A DNA stretch of 64,000 nucleotides from positions 124,001 to 188,000 of the IMG/VR virus record IMGVR_UViG_3300024358_000009. One strand, written 5' to 3'. Origin of the DNA: a virus. Of the stretch, positions 30,943 to 38,821 are shown piece by piece. Numbering within the stretch: the first letter of the stretch is position 1; each line of letters starts with the position of its first letter. The notes beneath the pieces are model-generated. The model did not search any database and had not been told where the DNA came from. It saw only the letters and a program-made list of their open reading frames with translations. A program made the translations under genes and the position numbers.

Positions 30943-30950
30943 ATAGAGGA
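30908..30950 (+). promoter_or_regulatory. Two-box phage promoter inside a gene end
   Basis: CGCTAAATAA (30908-30917), 19-base gap, GCGAATAAA (30931-30939), TAAATAGAGGAG. Confidence 0.55.
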
Positions 30951-30957
30951 GACTAAA

Positions 30958-31056
30958 ATGCCACTAAAGCCAACTGCCGGTGCTGACTATTTTTTAATCT
31001 TTGGTTGTATCTTAACTTTTGTTATAGGTCTTTTTAGGAGTAATAGATATGTATAG
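30958..31056 (+). CDS. Tiny membrane protein
   Basis: A 32-residue single-pass protein (YFLIFGCILTFVIGLF) after a GAGGAG site. It overlaps the next, exported protein by 8 bases. A lysis or membrane role is possible. Confidence 0.5.
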   Translation: MPLKPTAGADYFLIFGCILTFVIGLFRSNRYV

Positions 31057-31285
31057 AAGGTTCTTTATTACAACTGTAGCGTCTGTTCTTACAGCTGGCT
31101 TTGCTCTTGCAAAAAAGAAGGTTAGGCAAACTGTTAGCGGTTTTGGAAAAAGCCTTTCTGAAGCTATGACTGATTGCTATAGAAATGCTAGACTTGTTTC
31201 TACTTCATATCAGACTATTACTAGAAGTTCTTCTGGTAGCGGTTCTTCTTGGACTTACACTATGGTAATCGAATATGAAGACTAA
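31049..31285 (+). CDS. Small exported protein
   Basis: A 78-residue protein with a signal peptide (RRFFITTVASVLTAGFALA, probable cleavage after ALA) and a Ser-rich beta mature part (TRSSSGSGSSWTY). Expected in the periplasm or outside. TAGGAG site. Confidence 0.65.
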   Translation: MYRRFFITTVASVLTAGFALAKKKVRQTVSGFGKSLSEAMTDCYRNARLVSTSYQTITRSSSGSGSSWTYTMVIEYED

Positions 31286-31490
31286 TTTTGAAAAGTGGGT
31301 TTTACCTAGATCAAACTGGACAATGTATGTTATCCATGTTTGTTCTAGGAAAATGCCAGAACAAATCTGGATTGAAAGATGCGGAAAAGACAGGAAATTA
31401 ATGTTTGCACAAGGTGGTGCAGGAAAAAGAGGTGACATATTAACGGAACAGAAATTGCGGAGTATGGGCTACACACTATTAAAAAAATAG
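31275..31490 (+). CDS. Hypothetical basic protein
   Basis: A 71-residue protein (starts MKTNFEKWVL), overlapping the previous gene by 11 bases. Family unknown. Confidence 0.6.
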   Translation: MKTNFEKWVLPRSNWTMYVIHVCSRKMPEQIWIERCGKDRKLMFAQGGAGKRGDILTEQKLRSMGYTLLKK

Positions 31491-31687
31491 CGGTTGTAGT
31501 AGTTAATGAACACGGAGAAGTTTTTTCAAAAAAAGATAATACTCAGTTTAGCATTGACAAAAACAAGGCATTCGTATTTCATTGTTTAAATGAGGTTCAT
31601 GCCGATATTGTTGTAGAAAAAACAAAGGAGCATACAGGACTTCAAAATTTGCAATGGAGGGCATATGACGAGACAGGCGAAAGCTAA
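31439..31687 (+). CDS. Open frame with no standard start
   Basis: An 82-codon frame (contains IAVVVVNEHGEVFSKKD) that fills the gap before the next gene and reads like a real protein, but the only candidate start is ATT at 31439 with GAGGTG upstream. Either a rare start, coupling from the previous gene, or a frame shifted from it. Low certainty. Confidence 0.3.
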   Translation: MNGTEIAEYGLHTIKKIAVVVVNEHGEVFSKKDNTQFSIDKNKAFVFHCLNEVHADIVVEKTKEHTGLQNLQWRAYDETGES

Positions 31688-31850
31688 AAAGACAGCAATA
31701 AAAATAGCTAAAGTTATGGCTCGACAACTAGGAAGAAAGATAAAAAACATAAGTTTTGACGATGCTGACACTATTCGTGAAGATTATTTTTCTATTTTTG
31801 GAACAGATAGATTGACACGAAGATATGATTTGGTAAGTATTGTAGCTTGA
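31665..31850 (+). CDS. Small basic protein
   Basis: A 61-residue Lys/Arg-rich protein (starts MTRQAKAKKT), GGAGG nine bases upstream. Possibly nucleic-acid binding by charge. Confidence 0.6.
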   Translation: MTRQAKAKKTAIKIAKVMARQLGRKIKNISFDDADTIREDYFSIFGTDRLTRRYDLVSIVA

Positions 31851-31877
31851 ATTTTTAACACAAACCCAAAGGAGAGA

Positions 31878-32309
31878 ATGATGGAAAGTTTTAAGAAGAT
31901 TATGCCAGTTAGCCTTTTGCTTTGTTCTTTTTACATTATGGGAAGCACATTTTATATTGTGTATCAAAATGCACGATATAACTTTATGGCAAGCATTTAT
32001 AGTGCAGAATCTAGGATTTTGCGTGACGAACTAAATGAAGTTAGATACAAGCCAGATTATGAAAGTGGTTATCGTGATGCAGTAATTAAAATGGGTACTC
32101 CAACAAGCCCAGGAGCCTATACCGATGGATTTACTGCTGCTGCAAAGATTTATCAAAACTCTAGTTATGCAGAAGGATATCACAACGCAATCAAGCAGTT
32201 TGGGTATAACGAAATTCCAAATGCTAATACTAAATTGCCACTAGATAATATAAAAACATCTTCTATTAAAACAGAGGATGTTCCTGTGAGGTTGGCTGAA
32301 GAAAAGTAA
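31878..32309 (+). CDS. Membrane-anchored hypothetical protein
   Basis: A 143-residue protein with one N-terminal membrane helix (IMPVSLLLCSFYIMGSTFYIVY) and an outside or periplasmic helical part containing two GYxxA-like repeats (SGYRDAVIKMGTPTSPGAY and EGYHNAIKQFGY). Two adjacent ATGs are possible; GGAG precedes both. It ends at a strong terminator. Confidence 0.7.
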   Translation: MMESFKKIMPVSLLLCSFYIMGSTFYIVYQNARYNFMASIYSAESRILRDELNEVRYKPDYESGYRDAVIKMGTPTSPGAYTDGFTAAAKIYQNSSYAEGYHNAIKQFGYNEIPNANTKLPLDNIKTSSIKTEDVPVRLAEEK

Positions 32310-32324
32310 AATATAAAGTTAATT

Positions 32325-32350
32325 AATGCCCCTTAATTGGGGCATTTTTT
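32325..32350. terminator. Bidirectional terminator between convergent genes
   Basis: AATGCCCC (32325-32332) pairs perfectly with GGGGCATT (32339-32346), followed by TTTTTT; on the other strand an A-rich start provides a partial U-tract. It separates the rightward small-gene run from the leftward glycosyltransferase. Confidence 0.85.
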
Positions 32351-32978
32351 AATTATGGAACATCAATGGAAAATTAATAAAATGTATGTTAGTTTTATTT
32401 TCTTTTATAATTTTTGTTATGTATGAAAAGTCTGCTCCATATCCAAAAGATTTCCATTCAGTATTATTTACTAATTCCCTTTTTAAAAAATAACAACATA
32501 AATCAATAGTTCCATTTTTTGGAATTGGTTTTGTGGATTTTAATATTTTGTATAAATAAGGATCATTTTTTATTCTATGTATGCATTCAGATATAACTAC
32601 ATTGCACTCTTTTGTTAAAAATATATTATTCAATAAGTTTAATATTTTTGGATTATAGTAATTATCTTCATTTGTAAAACCAAGTATGTCACAATCTGTT
32701 TTAAGTGCATATTCTCTTCTATATTCATGGCCCCAATGATTTAATCTTTCATTAGACTCAAAACATTTTATTTTTTCCGATAAAAGTTCCAGTTCATAAT
32801 ATTTTTTTCTAATTTTTTCATCTGTTATTTTTCCATCATGAACTATATTTAATTTCCAATTTTCATAAGATTGAGATAAAAATGAATAAACTAAACAGTA
32901 TAATTTATTGATTCTATTTGGTTCATCGTTTAAATATGAAGCTACTGAAAAACCAAAACTTAAATTTGACATATGCAT
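32349..32978 (-). CDS. Family 2-like glycosyltransferase
   Basis: A 209-residue GT-A-type protein: LVYSFLSQSYENWKLNIVHDG is the typical nucleotide-binding start, followed by GHEYRREYALKTDCDILGF and TNEDNYY, the acidic (DxD-like) site. Shorter than many GT2 enzymes but intact in its core. Divergent from another transferase at 32999; both lie in very AT-rich DNA. Acceptor unknown. Confidence 0.75.
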   Translation of the reverse strand: MHMSNLSFGFSVASYLNDEPNRINKLYCLVYSFLSQSYENWKLNIVHDGKITDEKIRKKYYELELLSEKIKCFESNERLNHWGHEYRREYALKTDCDILGFTNEDNYYNPKILNLLNNIFLTKECNVVISECIHRIKNDPYLYKILKSTKPIPKNGTIDLCCYFLKRELVNNTEWKSFGYGADFSYITKIIKENKTNIHFINFPLMFHN

Positions 32979-32998
32979 CCTTGTTTTTTGGAATGTGA

Positions 32999-33658
32999 AT
33001 GATAAATCATTTTATCGAAACTAGATTTAATTTAAAGTATTCTTTTATAAAATATAAGAAGCATTTAAATGAAAATTGGTTAAATTATAGATTAGAATTA
33101 TTTAATAAATTCTGCGCCCCATCAGTTTTAGGACAAAAAAACAAAAACTTTTTTTGGATGATTAAATGTGATTCAGAAACACCAAATGAAATCTTAAACA
33201 AAATAAAAATAGATGATAGAATACATATTTATTTTAATAAAGATGAAAATTTAAATATAAGAAAAGAAATTTCTAATTTAAACCATCCATTTGTTTTCTC
33301 TAGATTTGACAGCGATGATATTTATAGAAATGATTTTACAGAAGAAATAAAAAATAATTCTTCAGTATATGAAGACGAATATCTTATAGATATAAATTAT
33401 TCATCTTTTGATTTATCAAAAAATTTATTTTGTCAAAAAAATATTTATCCTTCTCACTTTGTAAGTATAAAAACAAATAATATTGAAAAAGACATTTATG
33501 AAGATAAACATGTTAATTATTCAAGTAAATATAAAATATTTAAAATAAAAGAAAATTTAGCACTAGAATTAATACATGGAAAAAATATATCTAATAAATT
33601 TAATGAAAATGCAAAAAAAATAGATATAAATTTATCTGATTATAATATACTGCTGTAA
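32999..33658 (+). CDS. Rhamnosyltransferase-like glycosyltransferase
   Basis: A 219-residue protein with the pattern of the putative rhamnosyltransferase family: IETRFNLKYS near the start, WLNYRLELFNKFCAPSVLGQ, FFWMIKCDSETP and the acidic FSRFDSDDIYRNDF (DxDD). Could use a deoxysugar made from the GDP-mannose dehydratase product. That link is inference. Confidence 0.7.
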   Translation: MINHFIETRFNLKYSFIKYKKHLNENWLNYRLELFNKFCAPSVLGQKNKNFFWMIKCDSETPNEILNKIKIDDRIHIYFNKDENLNIRKEISNLNHPFVFSRFDSDDIYRNDFTEEIKNNSSVYEDEYLIDINYSSFDLSKNLFCQKNIYPSHFVSIKTNNIEKDIYEDKHVNYSSKYKIFKIKENLALELIHGKNISNKFNENAKKIDINLSDYNILL

Positions 33659-33694
33659 ATAATTACTGACAATTGGCGAATAAATATTAAGCAA
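33653..33694 (+). promoter_or_regulatory. Two-box phage promoter
   Basis: CTGTAAATAA (33653-33662, overlapping the upstream stop), 19-base gap, GCGAATAAA (33676-33684), TATTAAG. Confidence 0.6.
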
Positions 33695-33709
33695 CAAAAG
33701 GAGTTTATT

Positions 33710-34099
33710 ATGAAGATAGAAATGGATGGCGAAAAGTATCTTCTTTTTGCAAGTGAAAATGTGAAGCGTGTTTTTTTAAGCAATAAGGTAGCCATATTTG
33801 ATTTAGTAAAACTTTATAAAAATAAACCTTTTACTAAAACTGGCACATGTACAATTGTTAATGTTGGGAATACAAATGTCAGTATTTTAAATATAAAAGC
33901 TTTAGATTTTGAAACTCAGGAAAACATTAATTGTTTTGTGTTACATTGCGTAGGAAATTATAAAGAATTAACGCCAGTAGCAGCTAATAAATGGTCAGTA
34001 ACTCTTTATTGTGGACATAAAGCGATTATTGATGAAACAGTTGATTCGATTGATAAAGATCATAAAGTTCATTGTTTTTTATGTGAGAAGAAAAATTAG
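33710..34099 (+). CDS. CGH...CxxC zinc-binding protein, paralogue of 42015
   Basis: A 129-residue protein. The C-terminal KWSVTLYCGHKAIIDE and FLCEKK (Cys-Gly-His and CxxC) matches the end of the protein at 42015-42443, so the two are paralogues with diverged N-terminal halves. Zinc binding is likely; role unknown. Confidence 0.65.
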   Translation: MKIEMDGEKYLLFASENVKRVFLSNKVAIFDLVKLYKNKPFTKTGTCTIVNVGNTNVSILNIKALDFETQENINCFVLHCVGNYKELTPVAANKWSVTLYCGHKAIIDETVDSIDKDHKVHCFLCEKKN

Positions 34100-34108
34100 G
34101 AATGAGCT

Positions 34109-34321
34109 ATGTCAGAACTAATTATTGAGGAATTAAAAAAAAGAATTCAAGAACTTGAAGAAAAGAATAAAAAGCTGCGTAAAGCATGTCAAAGAGCGTT
34201 TGACTTCGTTGATGACGAAGACAACAATAAAATAGTAGTTAAAATGCCTTTCTCATTTGGTCTGCATTGTGATTTAGCCGAAGCTTTAGATATTCGTGAC
34301 CTAAAAAATTTGAAGGATTAA
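34109..34321 (+). CDS. Coiled-coil small protein
   Basis: A 70-residue protein opening with a heptad-patterned helix (ELKKRIQELEEKNKKLRKAC). Oligomerisation likely. Function unknown. Confidence 0.65.
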   Translation: MSELIIEELKKRIQELEEKNKKLRKACQRAFDFVDDEDNNKIVVKMPFSFGLHCDLAEALDIRDLKNLKD

Positions 34322-34322
34322 T

Positions 34323-34484
34323 ATGGAAAAGGAAATGATAAATTTAATTTTTGCGATGTATCAGTTGTCTGGTGGGAATAATGGAGAATTGTTTGCGAAG
34401 CTAACAGTAGAAGAACAAACTGTTTTAAGGTCTATCGTTTTTTCAAAGTTATTTTTTAATACAGAGATAAAAAATGGCAATTAA
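34323..34484 (+). CDS. Hypothetical small protein
   Basis: A 53-residue helical protein (starts MEKEMINLIF) starting one base after the previous stop. Overlaps the next gene by 11 bases. Confidence 0.55.
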   Translation: MEKEMINLIFAMYQLSGGNNGELFAKLTVEEQTVLRSIVFSKLFFNTEIKNGN

Positions 34485-34836
34485 AAGAAACTGCTTCTGC
34501 TGCAATAAAAAACTCAAAGGTTTATATACTAATATAGAAGATCCTCCGTATGACGCTGTATCTTTTTCATCAGATGGAAAATATGGAAGTTCTATATTTG
34601 ATCCATATGAAGAAAATGCACGAATAGAAATTTATATATGCGATGAATGTCTTAAAAAGAAAGCGAAGCTTTCTTATTATTATGAACTAGAACAAAAAAT
34701 AGAGATTAAAAATATTCAGTCTTTTGACAAGAAACTAAAACAGGATGAAGCTATTATTAAAGAAAGAACTAAAAAGTTAATAGCTGCCGTAAAGAAATTT
34801 AAGAGGATGAAGAAAAATGACAAGAGAAGAAGCTGA
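34474..34836 (+). CDS. Zinc-finger protein with basic tail
   Basis: A 120-residue protein: NCFCCNKKL and YICDECLKKK form a two-knuckle zinc site, then a Lys-rich helical tail. Similar to small phage HNH-like or zinc adaptor proteins, without catalytic His. Confidence 0.65.
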   Translation: MAIKRNCFCCNKKLKGLYTNIEDPPYDAVSFSSDGKYGSSIFDPYEENARIEIYICDECLKKKAKLSYYYELEQKIEIKNIQSFDKKLKQDEAIIKERTKKLIAAVKKFKRMKKNDKRRS

Positions 34837-35083
34837 AATTTATTGCGAAGAAATTGGAGCAAACCCTTTGTATGCAAATGGTTATGACGATTGTATAATT
34901 GGAGTTGGAAGAATATTTCATGATTATAAAATAATCTATGACACTAATAAGATTTTACATAAAATGGTAGAAGAACAAGGCATGACAACTGAAGAAGCTA
35001 TAGAGTTTTACGAATATAATATGGTTGGTGCATACATGGGCGAAGGCACTCCTATATTTTTGGAAAATCATAATGAACAATGA
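34817..35083 (+). CDS. Conserved phage protein of unknown function
   Basis: An 88-residue protein. The pattern MTTEEAIEFYEYNMVGAYMG plus GEGTPIFLE is one I associate with small conserved proteins of T4-like phages. No biochemical role known to me. It overlaps both neighbours. Confidence 0.65.
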   Translation: MTREEAEIYCEEIGANPLYANGYDDCIIGVGRIFHDYKIIYDTNKILHKMVEEQGMTTEEAIEFYEYNMVGAYMGEGTPIFLENHNEQ

Positions 35084-35249
35084 GCAGTTAAACAAAATAA
35101 AAGAAACATGGAAACCAAAAGTAGATAAGCATTATGGAGAATGCTATTTGGCAAATGCAAGATGTGCAATACATTTTCTTTTACTAGAAATAGAAAGGCT
35201 AAAAAATGACATTGCCACAAGAAAGAACAAGGAGTGTGATACAAACTAG
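35073..35249 (+). CDS. Hypothetical small protein
   Basis: A 58-residue protein from the ATG at 35073 (MNNEQLNKIK), helical. Overlaps both neighbours. Confidence 0.55.
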   Translation: MNNEQLNKIKETWKPKVDKHYGECYLANARCAIHFLLLEIERLKNDIATRKNKECDTN

Positions 35250-35493
35250 AGATTTTTTAATAGATTTAATTAATCCCAAAAAAACGCCAAAAGTTCCAAA
35301 ATACATAAGACTTTCAGCAAAAAGACTTTTAAGACATTTTCCTTGGGATTATCATTTAAAACAAATATCTAAAAAAAATCCTGATGTATTCGGTGACATA
35401 AATGACATATTTACTTTTTCTATTACTAATAATTTTAAGTTTTCTAACGATAAAAAGTATAAGAAAAAATCAAAAAATACTAAAAATCTTTGA
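35206..35493 (+). CDS. BPSL0761-family protein
   Basis: A 95-residue protein. PQERTRSVIQTRDFLIDL, then VPKYIRLSAKRLLRHFPWD, matches the BPSL0761 family pattern (ERTRAV..TREFL...LLRHYP). Function unknown; common in phages and proteobacteria. Confidence 0.7.
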   Translation: MTLPQERTRSVIQTRDFLIDLINPKKTPKVPKYIRLSAKRLLRHFPWDYHLKQISKKNPDVFGDINDIFTFSITNNFKFSNDKKYKKKSKNTKNL

Positions 35494-35587
35494 AGAAGAG
35501 GCGAATAAGATTATAGATGAAAAGTGCGGTTTAGAAATATTAAAAGTTATTTGTTCAATAGAAAATAAAATACGGAAAATAAAATGA
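35402..35587 (+). CDS. Small membrane protein
   Basis: A 61-residue protein with an N-terminal membrane helix (YLLFLLLIILSFLTI) and a charged cytoplasmic part. It overlaps the preceding gene by 92 bases, and a promoter-like box lies within it, so it is less certain. Confidence 0.45.
   Translation: MTYLLFLLLIILSFLTIKSIRKNQKILKIFEEEANKIIDEKCGLEILKVICSIENKIRKIK
35478..35519 (+). promoter_or_regulatory. Possible two-box promoter within coding DNA
   Basis: TACTAAAAAT, 19-base gap, GCGAATAAG (35501-35509), ATTATAG, ahead of the gene at 35584. The match lies inside a reading frame and could be chance, but the spacing is exact. Confidence 0.4.
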
Positions 35588-35781
35588 CAGATGAAGAAAA
35601 AATTAAATTAGTTATAGAAACAAGAGATGTTTTTGGAGATCCAAGAAGATTGTGTTTGCTTCTTGTTGATGAGATTAAAAATCTAAGATTAGAACTGGAA
35701 AAAGCAAAAGCATATGACTACAGATCCTATGCACCGAATGTTTGGACGCAAGCAGGAGAAAAATATGTTTTCCTGCAATAA
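35584..35781 (+). CDS. Hypothetical small protein
   Basis: A 65-residue helical protein (starts MTDEEKIKLV), ATGA overlap with the preceding gene. Family unknown. Confidence 0.55.
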   Translation: MTDEEKIKLVIETRDVFGDPRRLCLLLVDEIKNLRLELEKAKAYDYRSYAPNVWTQAGEKYVFLQ

Positions 35782-36043
35782 AAAAGATGGCAATGGATTT
35801 AAAATTGGTTTTAAGAATGGATATACTTTGTCAGTAAGATTTGGAGTAAGAAACTACTGCGAAAATTTAGGCAAAGAAGATAAGAAATTTTTAAAATCAA
35901 GTGATGCAGAAATAGCCATTATTGATCCAGCAGGAAAGCTAATGCAATTAAATGATCAAGATGCAATATTGGCAAATCAATCAGCAGAAGATTTAGTAGA
36001 AACGCTTTTTAAATATTTTATGATGAAAAATGAAACCTATTAA
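35765..36043 (+). CDS. Hypothetical protein
   Basis: A 92-residue protein; the ATG at 35765 (MFSCNKKDGN) has AGGAG nine bases upstream, so I prefer it to an earlier in-frame Met. Beta-rich, family unknown. Confidence 0.6.
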   Translation: MFSCNKKDGNGFKIGFKNGYTLSVRFGVRNYCENLGKEDKKFLKSSDAEIAIIDPAGKLMQLNDQDAILANQSAEDLVETLFKYFMMKNETY

Positions 36044-36275
36044 TGTTTTTTTATTAGTGATTTTAGCATTGGTTGGAAGTTATTATAAACAATATATTTA
36101 TCACAAGGAAATTGGTGAAAAATTAATGAATAACCTTTATGAGATGGAACAAAGAGTTATACCAGACGAATCTATTAATGATGTTCCTGCTTATTCAGAA
36201 AAACAAATGATAAAGATAAAAGTAATTCATGAGTGCCAACAACTTATTTATGAGGAGTTTAAGTTATGGAAGTAA
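36030..36275 (+). CDS. Membrane-anchored small protein
   Basis: An 81-residue protein with an N-terminal hydrophobic helix (VFLLVILALVGSYY) and a charged helix after it. Overlaps both neighbours. Confidence 0.6.
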   Translation: MKPINVFLLVILALVGSYYKQYIYHKEIGEKLMNNLYEMEQRVIPDESINDVPAYSEKQMIKIKVIHECQQLIYEEFKLWK

Positions 36276-36427
36276 CAGAAGAATTTATTCAAGAGATTGA
36301 AAAAGACATGCAATCCAATAATGGAAATTGGGTTTCTAATGAAAATGTTACCAAGCTTATTGCAGAAATAAGAAGATTGAAAGGGCTTATTAAGCCATGT
36401 TGTCAGAAAAAGAATTGCGTGAAATAG
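36266..36427 (+). CDS. Hypothetical small protein
   Basis: A 53-residue helical protein (starts MEVTEEFIQE) ending in a CCQKKNC cluster. TGAGGAG upstream. Confidence 0.55.
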   Translation: MEVTEEFIQEIEKDMQSNNGNWVSNENVTKLIAEIRRLKGLIKPCCQKKNCVK

Positions 36428-36720
36428 AAAATAGATTATACAGAGCAACTCCTGGTCCTTGGGTTTCTTCGTATTCTGAAAATGGAAAAACAAGCATATA
36501 TTCAGAAAGTAAGGAGCGAGCATATTTTTATCATGGAGAATGGATTGCAGATGTATCTACGGAAGAAGACTTAAAATTTTTAGTTAATTCTATAGAAGAT
36601 ATACAAAAGCTTTTGAAAGAAGTTTATAGGCTAAAGACTATTTTGGATAAAAACATGTATAAAGAAATTGTTGAAGCATTTTGTCATAAATTAAGTGGAA
36701 AAACAGATGACAAAAAGTGA
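36397..36720 (+). CDS. ATPGPW-motif phage protein (Ea22-like)
   Basis: A 107-residue protein with RATPGPWVSS near residue 16, a motif common to lambda Ea22-like and many accessory phage proteins, then a C-terminal helix pair. Function unknown. Confidence 0.65.
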   Translation: MLSEKELREIENRLYRATPGPWVSSYSENGKTSIYSESKERAYFYHGEWIADVSTEEDLKFLVNSIEDIQKLLKEVYRLKTILDKNMYKEIVEAFCHKLSGKTDDKK

Positions 36721-37021
36721 GTTATTCAAAAGATTAAATGACATTCACATATCAAAAGTATATGTAATGTTTTCTTATGAAAATAAAGAAATATCAATAA
36801 TAAGTAATGTAATTATCATGCAAGATCAAAGTTATGTTGTTGATTGGGGCGATGATGTTTATAGTGATAAATCATACATAGTAGAACCGATATATAAATA
36901 TGATTTTCAAAATTATGATAGTGTAGATGGATTATTAACATGGGATGTATTAAAGAATAAAGTTATTATAAGTGGTGAAAAAAAGATTGTTACTCTAGAA
37001 AAATTTTCTGAAGAAGTATAG
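36707..37021 (+). CDS. Hypothetical protein
   Basis: A 104-residue beta-rich protein from the ATG at 36707 (MTKSELFKRL), overlapping the preceding gene. Family unknown. It ends just before a structured RNA leader. Confidence 0.6.
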   Translation: MTKSELFKRLNDIHISKVYVMFSYENKEISIISNVIIMQDQSYVVDWGDDVYSDKSYIVEPIYKYDFQNYDSVDGLLTWDVLKNKVIISGEKKIVTLEKFSEEV

Positions 37022-37030
37022 TAAATATAT

Positions 37031-37101
37031 GGGCGGTAGTAGTTGATTCACTAGGCAGGGAAACTTCTACTAATTAGCCTTGTTGGCTAAACCGCCCACC
37101 A
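37031..37101 (+). promoter_or_regulatory. Structured RNA leader 1, tRNA-like ends with CCA
   Basis: Seven-pair stem GGGCGGT (37031-37037) with ACCGCCC (37091-37097), then A and CCA, as in a tRNA acceptor end. Inside: AGTAG/CTACT and a five-pair hairpin TAGCC-TTGTT-GGCTA. It is not a normal tRNA because there is no anticodon arm. It lies 13 bases before the DNA methyltransferase start. A sister element lies at 39045. Confidence 0.65.
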
Positions 37102-37114
37102 AACAAGGATTATC

Positions 37115-38023
37115 ATGGAAGAAACTTTAAAAGTTTATGATATGTTTGCTGGTATTGGTGGTTTTTCTCTGGCTTTTCAACAAGCTGGTAATTACGAAAT
37201 AACAGCCAACGCAGAAATAGACAAATATCCTAGCGAAGTATTAAAAAAGAATTTTCCATCTATACCAAACTTTGGCGATGTTACAAAAATAACATATCAA
37301 TCAAATCAGTTTGATGTGATCGTGGGCGGATTTCCTTGCACAGACATTTCTATAGCAAGTAAAACAAAGGACGGTATTTATGGAAAAAGATCTATTCTCT
37401 GGAAAGAATTCTTTAGAGCAGTCACAGAAGTCAGACCAAAATATTGTGTCATTGAAAATGTCTTTATGCTCCTTAGAAGAGGGCTTAACACAATTCTCTC
37501 AGACCTTGCCAAAATCGGGTACGATGCGACTTATACGACCATTGATGCACAATTCTGCGGAACACCACAAAGAAGACGCAGAGTTTACATTCTCGGAGTC
37601 CGTGATGGAATCTCCGCCAACGCCGATATCTTCCAACTTGGAGAGCGTAGTACAACAGAATGTGAACGAAAAGTACAGTCTGTCAAAAAAAGCTTTAAGT
37701 GGTATTTTGAGCAGAGCGAAAAAAGGGAACAAGCCTTTGCCTACTTTACTCGCCAAAGAAGTGATCAATTTGATGAATGCGGAGTATCCTCCACATTAAC
37801 TAAAAGAGATTATAAATCTTTTACAGATTTAGTAGTGTCTAAAGGAAATATACGAAGAGTAACGCCAACAGAAAGACTTAGACTGATGGGTTTTCCCGAT
37901 GATTGGCATTTAACTAATGCCTCAGATACAGATAAGTATAAATATTGTGGAATGCATGTTCCTTCAGTTAAATATATTGCGGAATGCTTAAATAAATATC
38001 ATAAGGAAACTATTAAGGATTGA
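37115..38023 (+). CDS. C5-cytosine DNA methyltransferase
   Basis: A 302-residue enzyme that methylates cytosine C5 in DNA. Motif I DMFAGIGGFSLAFQQAG, motif IV with catalytic Cys VGGFPCTDIS, motif VI IENV, motif VIII GTPQRRRRVYILG, and motif X-type TPTERLRLMGFPDDW are all in order. The target-recognition region is short (about 60 residues). No restriction enzyme is adjacent, so protection of phage DNA from host nucleases is the likely role. The gene is preceded by structured RNA leader 1. Confidence 0.92.
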   Translation: MEETLKVYDMFAGIGGFSLAFQQAGNYEITANAEIDKYPSEVLKKNFPSIPNFGDVTKITYQSNQFDVIVGGFPCTDISIASKTKDGIYGKRSILWKEFFRAVTEVRPKYCVIENVFMLLRRGLNTILSDLAKIGYDATYTTIDAQFCGTPQRRRRVYILGVRDGISANADIFQLGERSTTECERKVQSVKKSFKWYFEQSEKREQAFAYFTRQRSDQFDECGVSSTLTKRDYKSFTDLVVSKGNIRRVTPTERLRLMGFPDDWHLTNASDTDKYKYCGMHVPSVKYIAECLNKYHKETIKD

Positions 38024-38661
38024 TCATGTTTGATTTTGCAAAAGCAGCGCCAACTTTTAATGAACACATTAAAGGTCAATTATTTTGGCATGAAGATTTT
38101 TTAAGACATTTCTTGCCAGAAATTGCATCTGTATATATGGAACCAGATAGTGTGGTATATGATTTTGGGGCAAGTACAGGCAATGTTGGATTAGCATTAA
38201 GAGATAAAATAAAAGAAAGAAATATTGAGTTTTATGCTATTGAAAAATGTCAAGAAATGGAACCGTACTATATTGGTGATTATCAAAGTCTAATAATAGG
38301 CGACATGCTAGATATATGTATAAGAGAGTTTTCTTTCGCAACAAGTATTTTAGCATTGTGCTTTATTCATCCAAGTAAAAGAACTGACTTTATAGAAAAA
38401 CTTAAACACAAATGTAAGAATGGTGGAGCATTTTTAATTTTAGAAAAAATGATGCCTCATGGTGGCTATCTTGGTACTGCCTTAAATCGTATTACTTGGA
38501 GAAATAAATTAGAAAATGGCGAGTCTCTTGAACAAGTTGTATACAAAGAACTTTCTCTCAGCGGTGTACAATATCCATTGTGCGAAAAAGAACTAGAAGG
38601 ATTTAAACTTATTTGGGCGTATGGTGATTTTCGTTCTTATATTTGGACTAATGGCTTTTAA
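38020..38661 (+). CDS. CmoA-like SAM-dependent methyltransferase
   Basis: A 213-residue class I methyltransferase-like protein: HIKGQLFWHEDFLRHFLPEI, then VVYDFGASTGNVGLALRD (SAM-binding motif I) and YAIEKCQEM. Its order of motifs resembles CmoA, which makes carboxy-SAM for tRNA wobble uridines. Substrate here is unknown. Overlaps the DNA methyltransferase by 4 bases, so they are coupled. Confidence 0.7.
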   Translation: MIMFDFAKAAPTFNEHIKGQLFWHEDFLRHFLPEIASVYMEPDSVVYDFGASTGNVGLALRDKIKERNIEFYAIEKCQEMEPYYIGDYQSLIIGDMLDICIREFSFATSILALCFIHPSKRTDFIEKLKHKCKNGGAFLILEKMMPHGGYLGTALNRITWRNKLENGESLEQVVYKELSLSGVQYPLCEKELEGFKLIWAYGDFRSYIWTNGF

Positions 38662-38684
38662 TATATGGCGTATTTATATACGCT

Positions 38685-38777
38685 ATGGAATATAGACCTT
38701 ATATAGAACTGTTGATTTGGTATATAATTTATTTTTTAATTATGTACTCTATGGAAGAAGTTCTAAATGAAAAGTAG
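38685..38777 (+). CDS. Possible tiny membrane peptide
   Basis: A 30-residue frame (ELLIWYIIYFLIMYSM) without a good ribosome site, preceded by the short hairpin GCGTAT/ATACGC. Doubtful. Confidence 0.3.
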   Translation: MEYRPYIELLIWYIIYFLIMYSMEEVLNEK

Positions 38778-38801
38778 TTATTGTCGAATAAACTAATATA
38801 A
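38761..38801 (+). promoter_or_regulatory. Two-box phage promoter
   Basis: TTCTAAATGA (38761-38770), 19-base gap, TCGAATAAA (38784-38792), CTAATATAA, for the gene at 38822. Confidence 0.55.
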
Positions 38802-38821
38802 CCCTAACTCAAGGAGGATTT

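Noticed and set aside
37031-37101. Calling the leader a true tRNA
   Set aside because: The acceptor-like stem and CCA are there, but no anticodon arm forms and the T-loop is not TTCRA; called a structured leader instead.
37380-37799. 139-codon frame inside the DNA methyltransferase gene
   Set aside because: Lies wholly inside a gene with all C5-methyltransferase motifs; a frame shadow.
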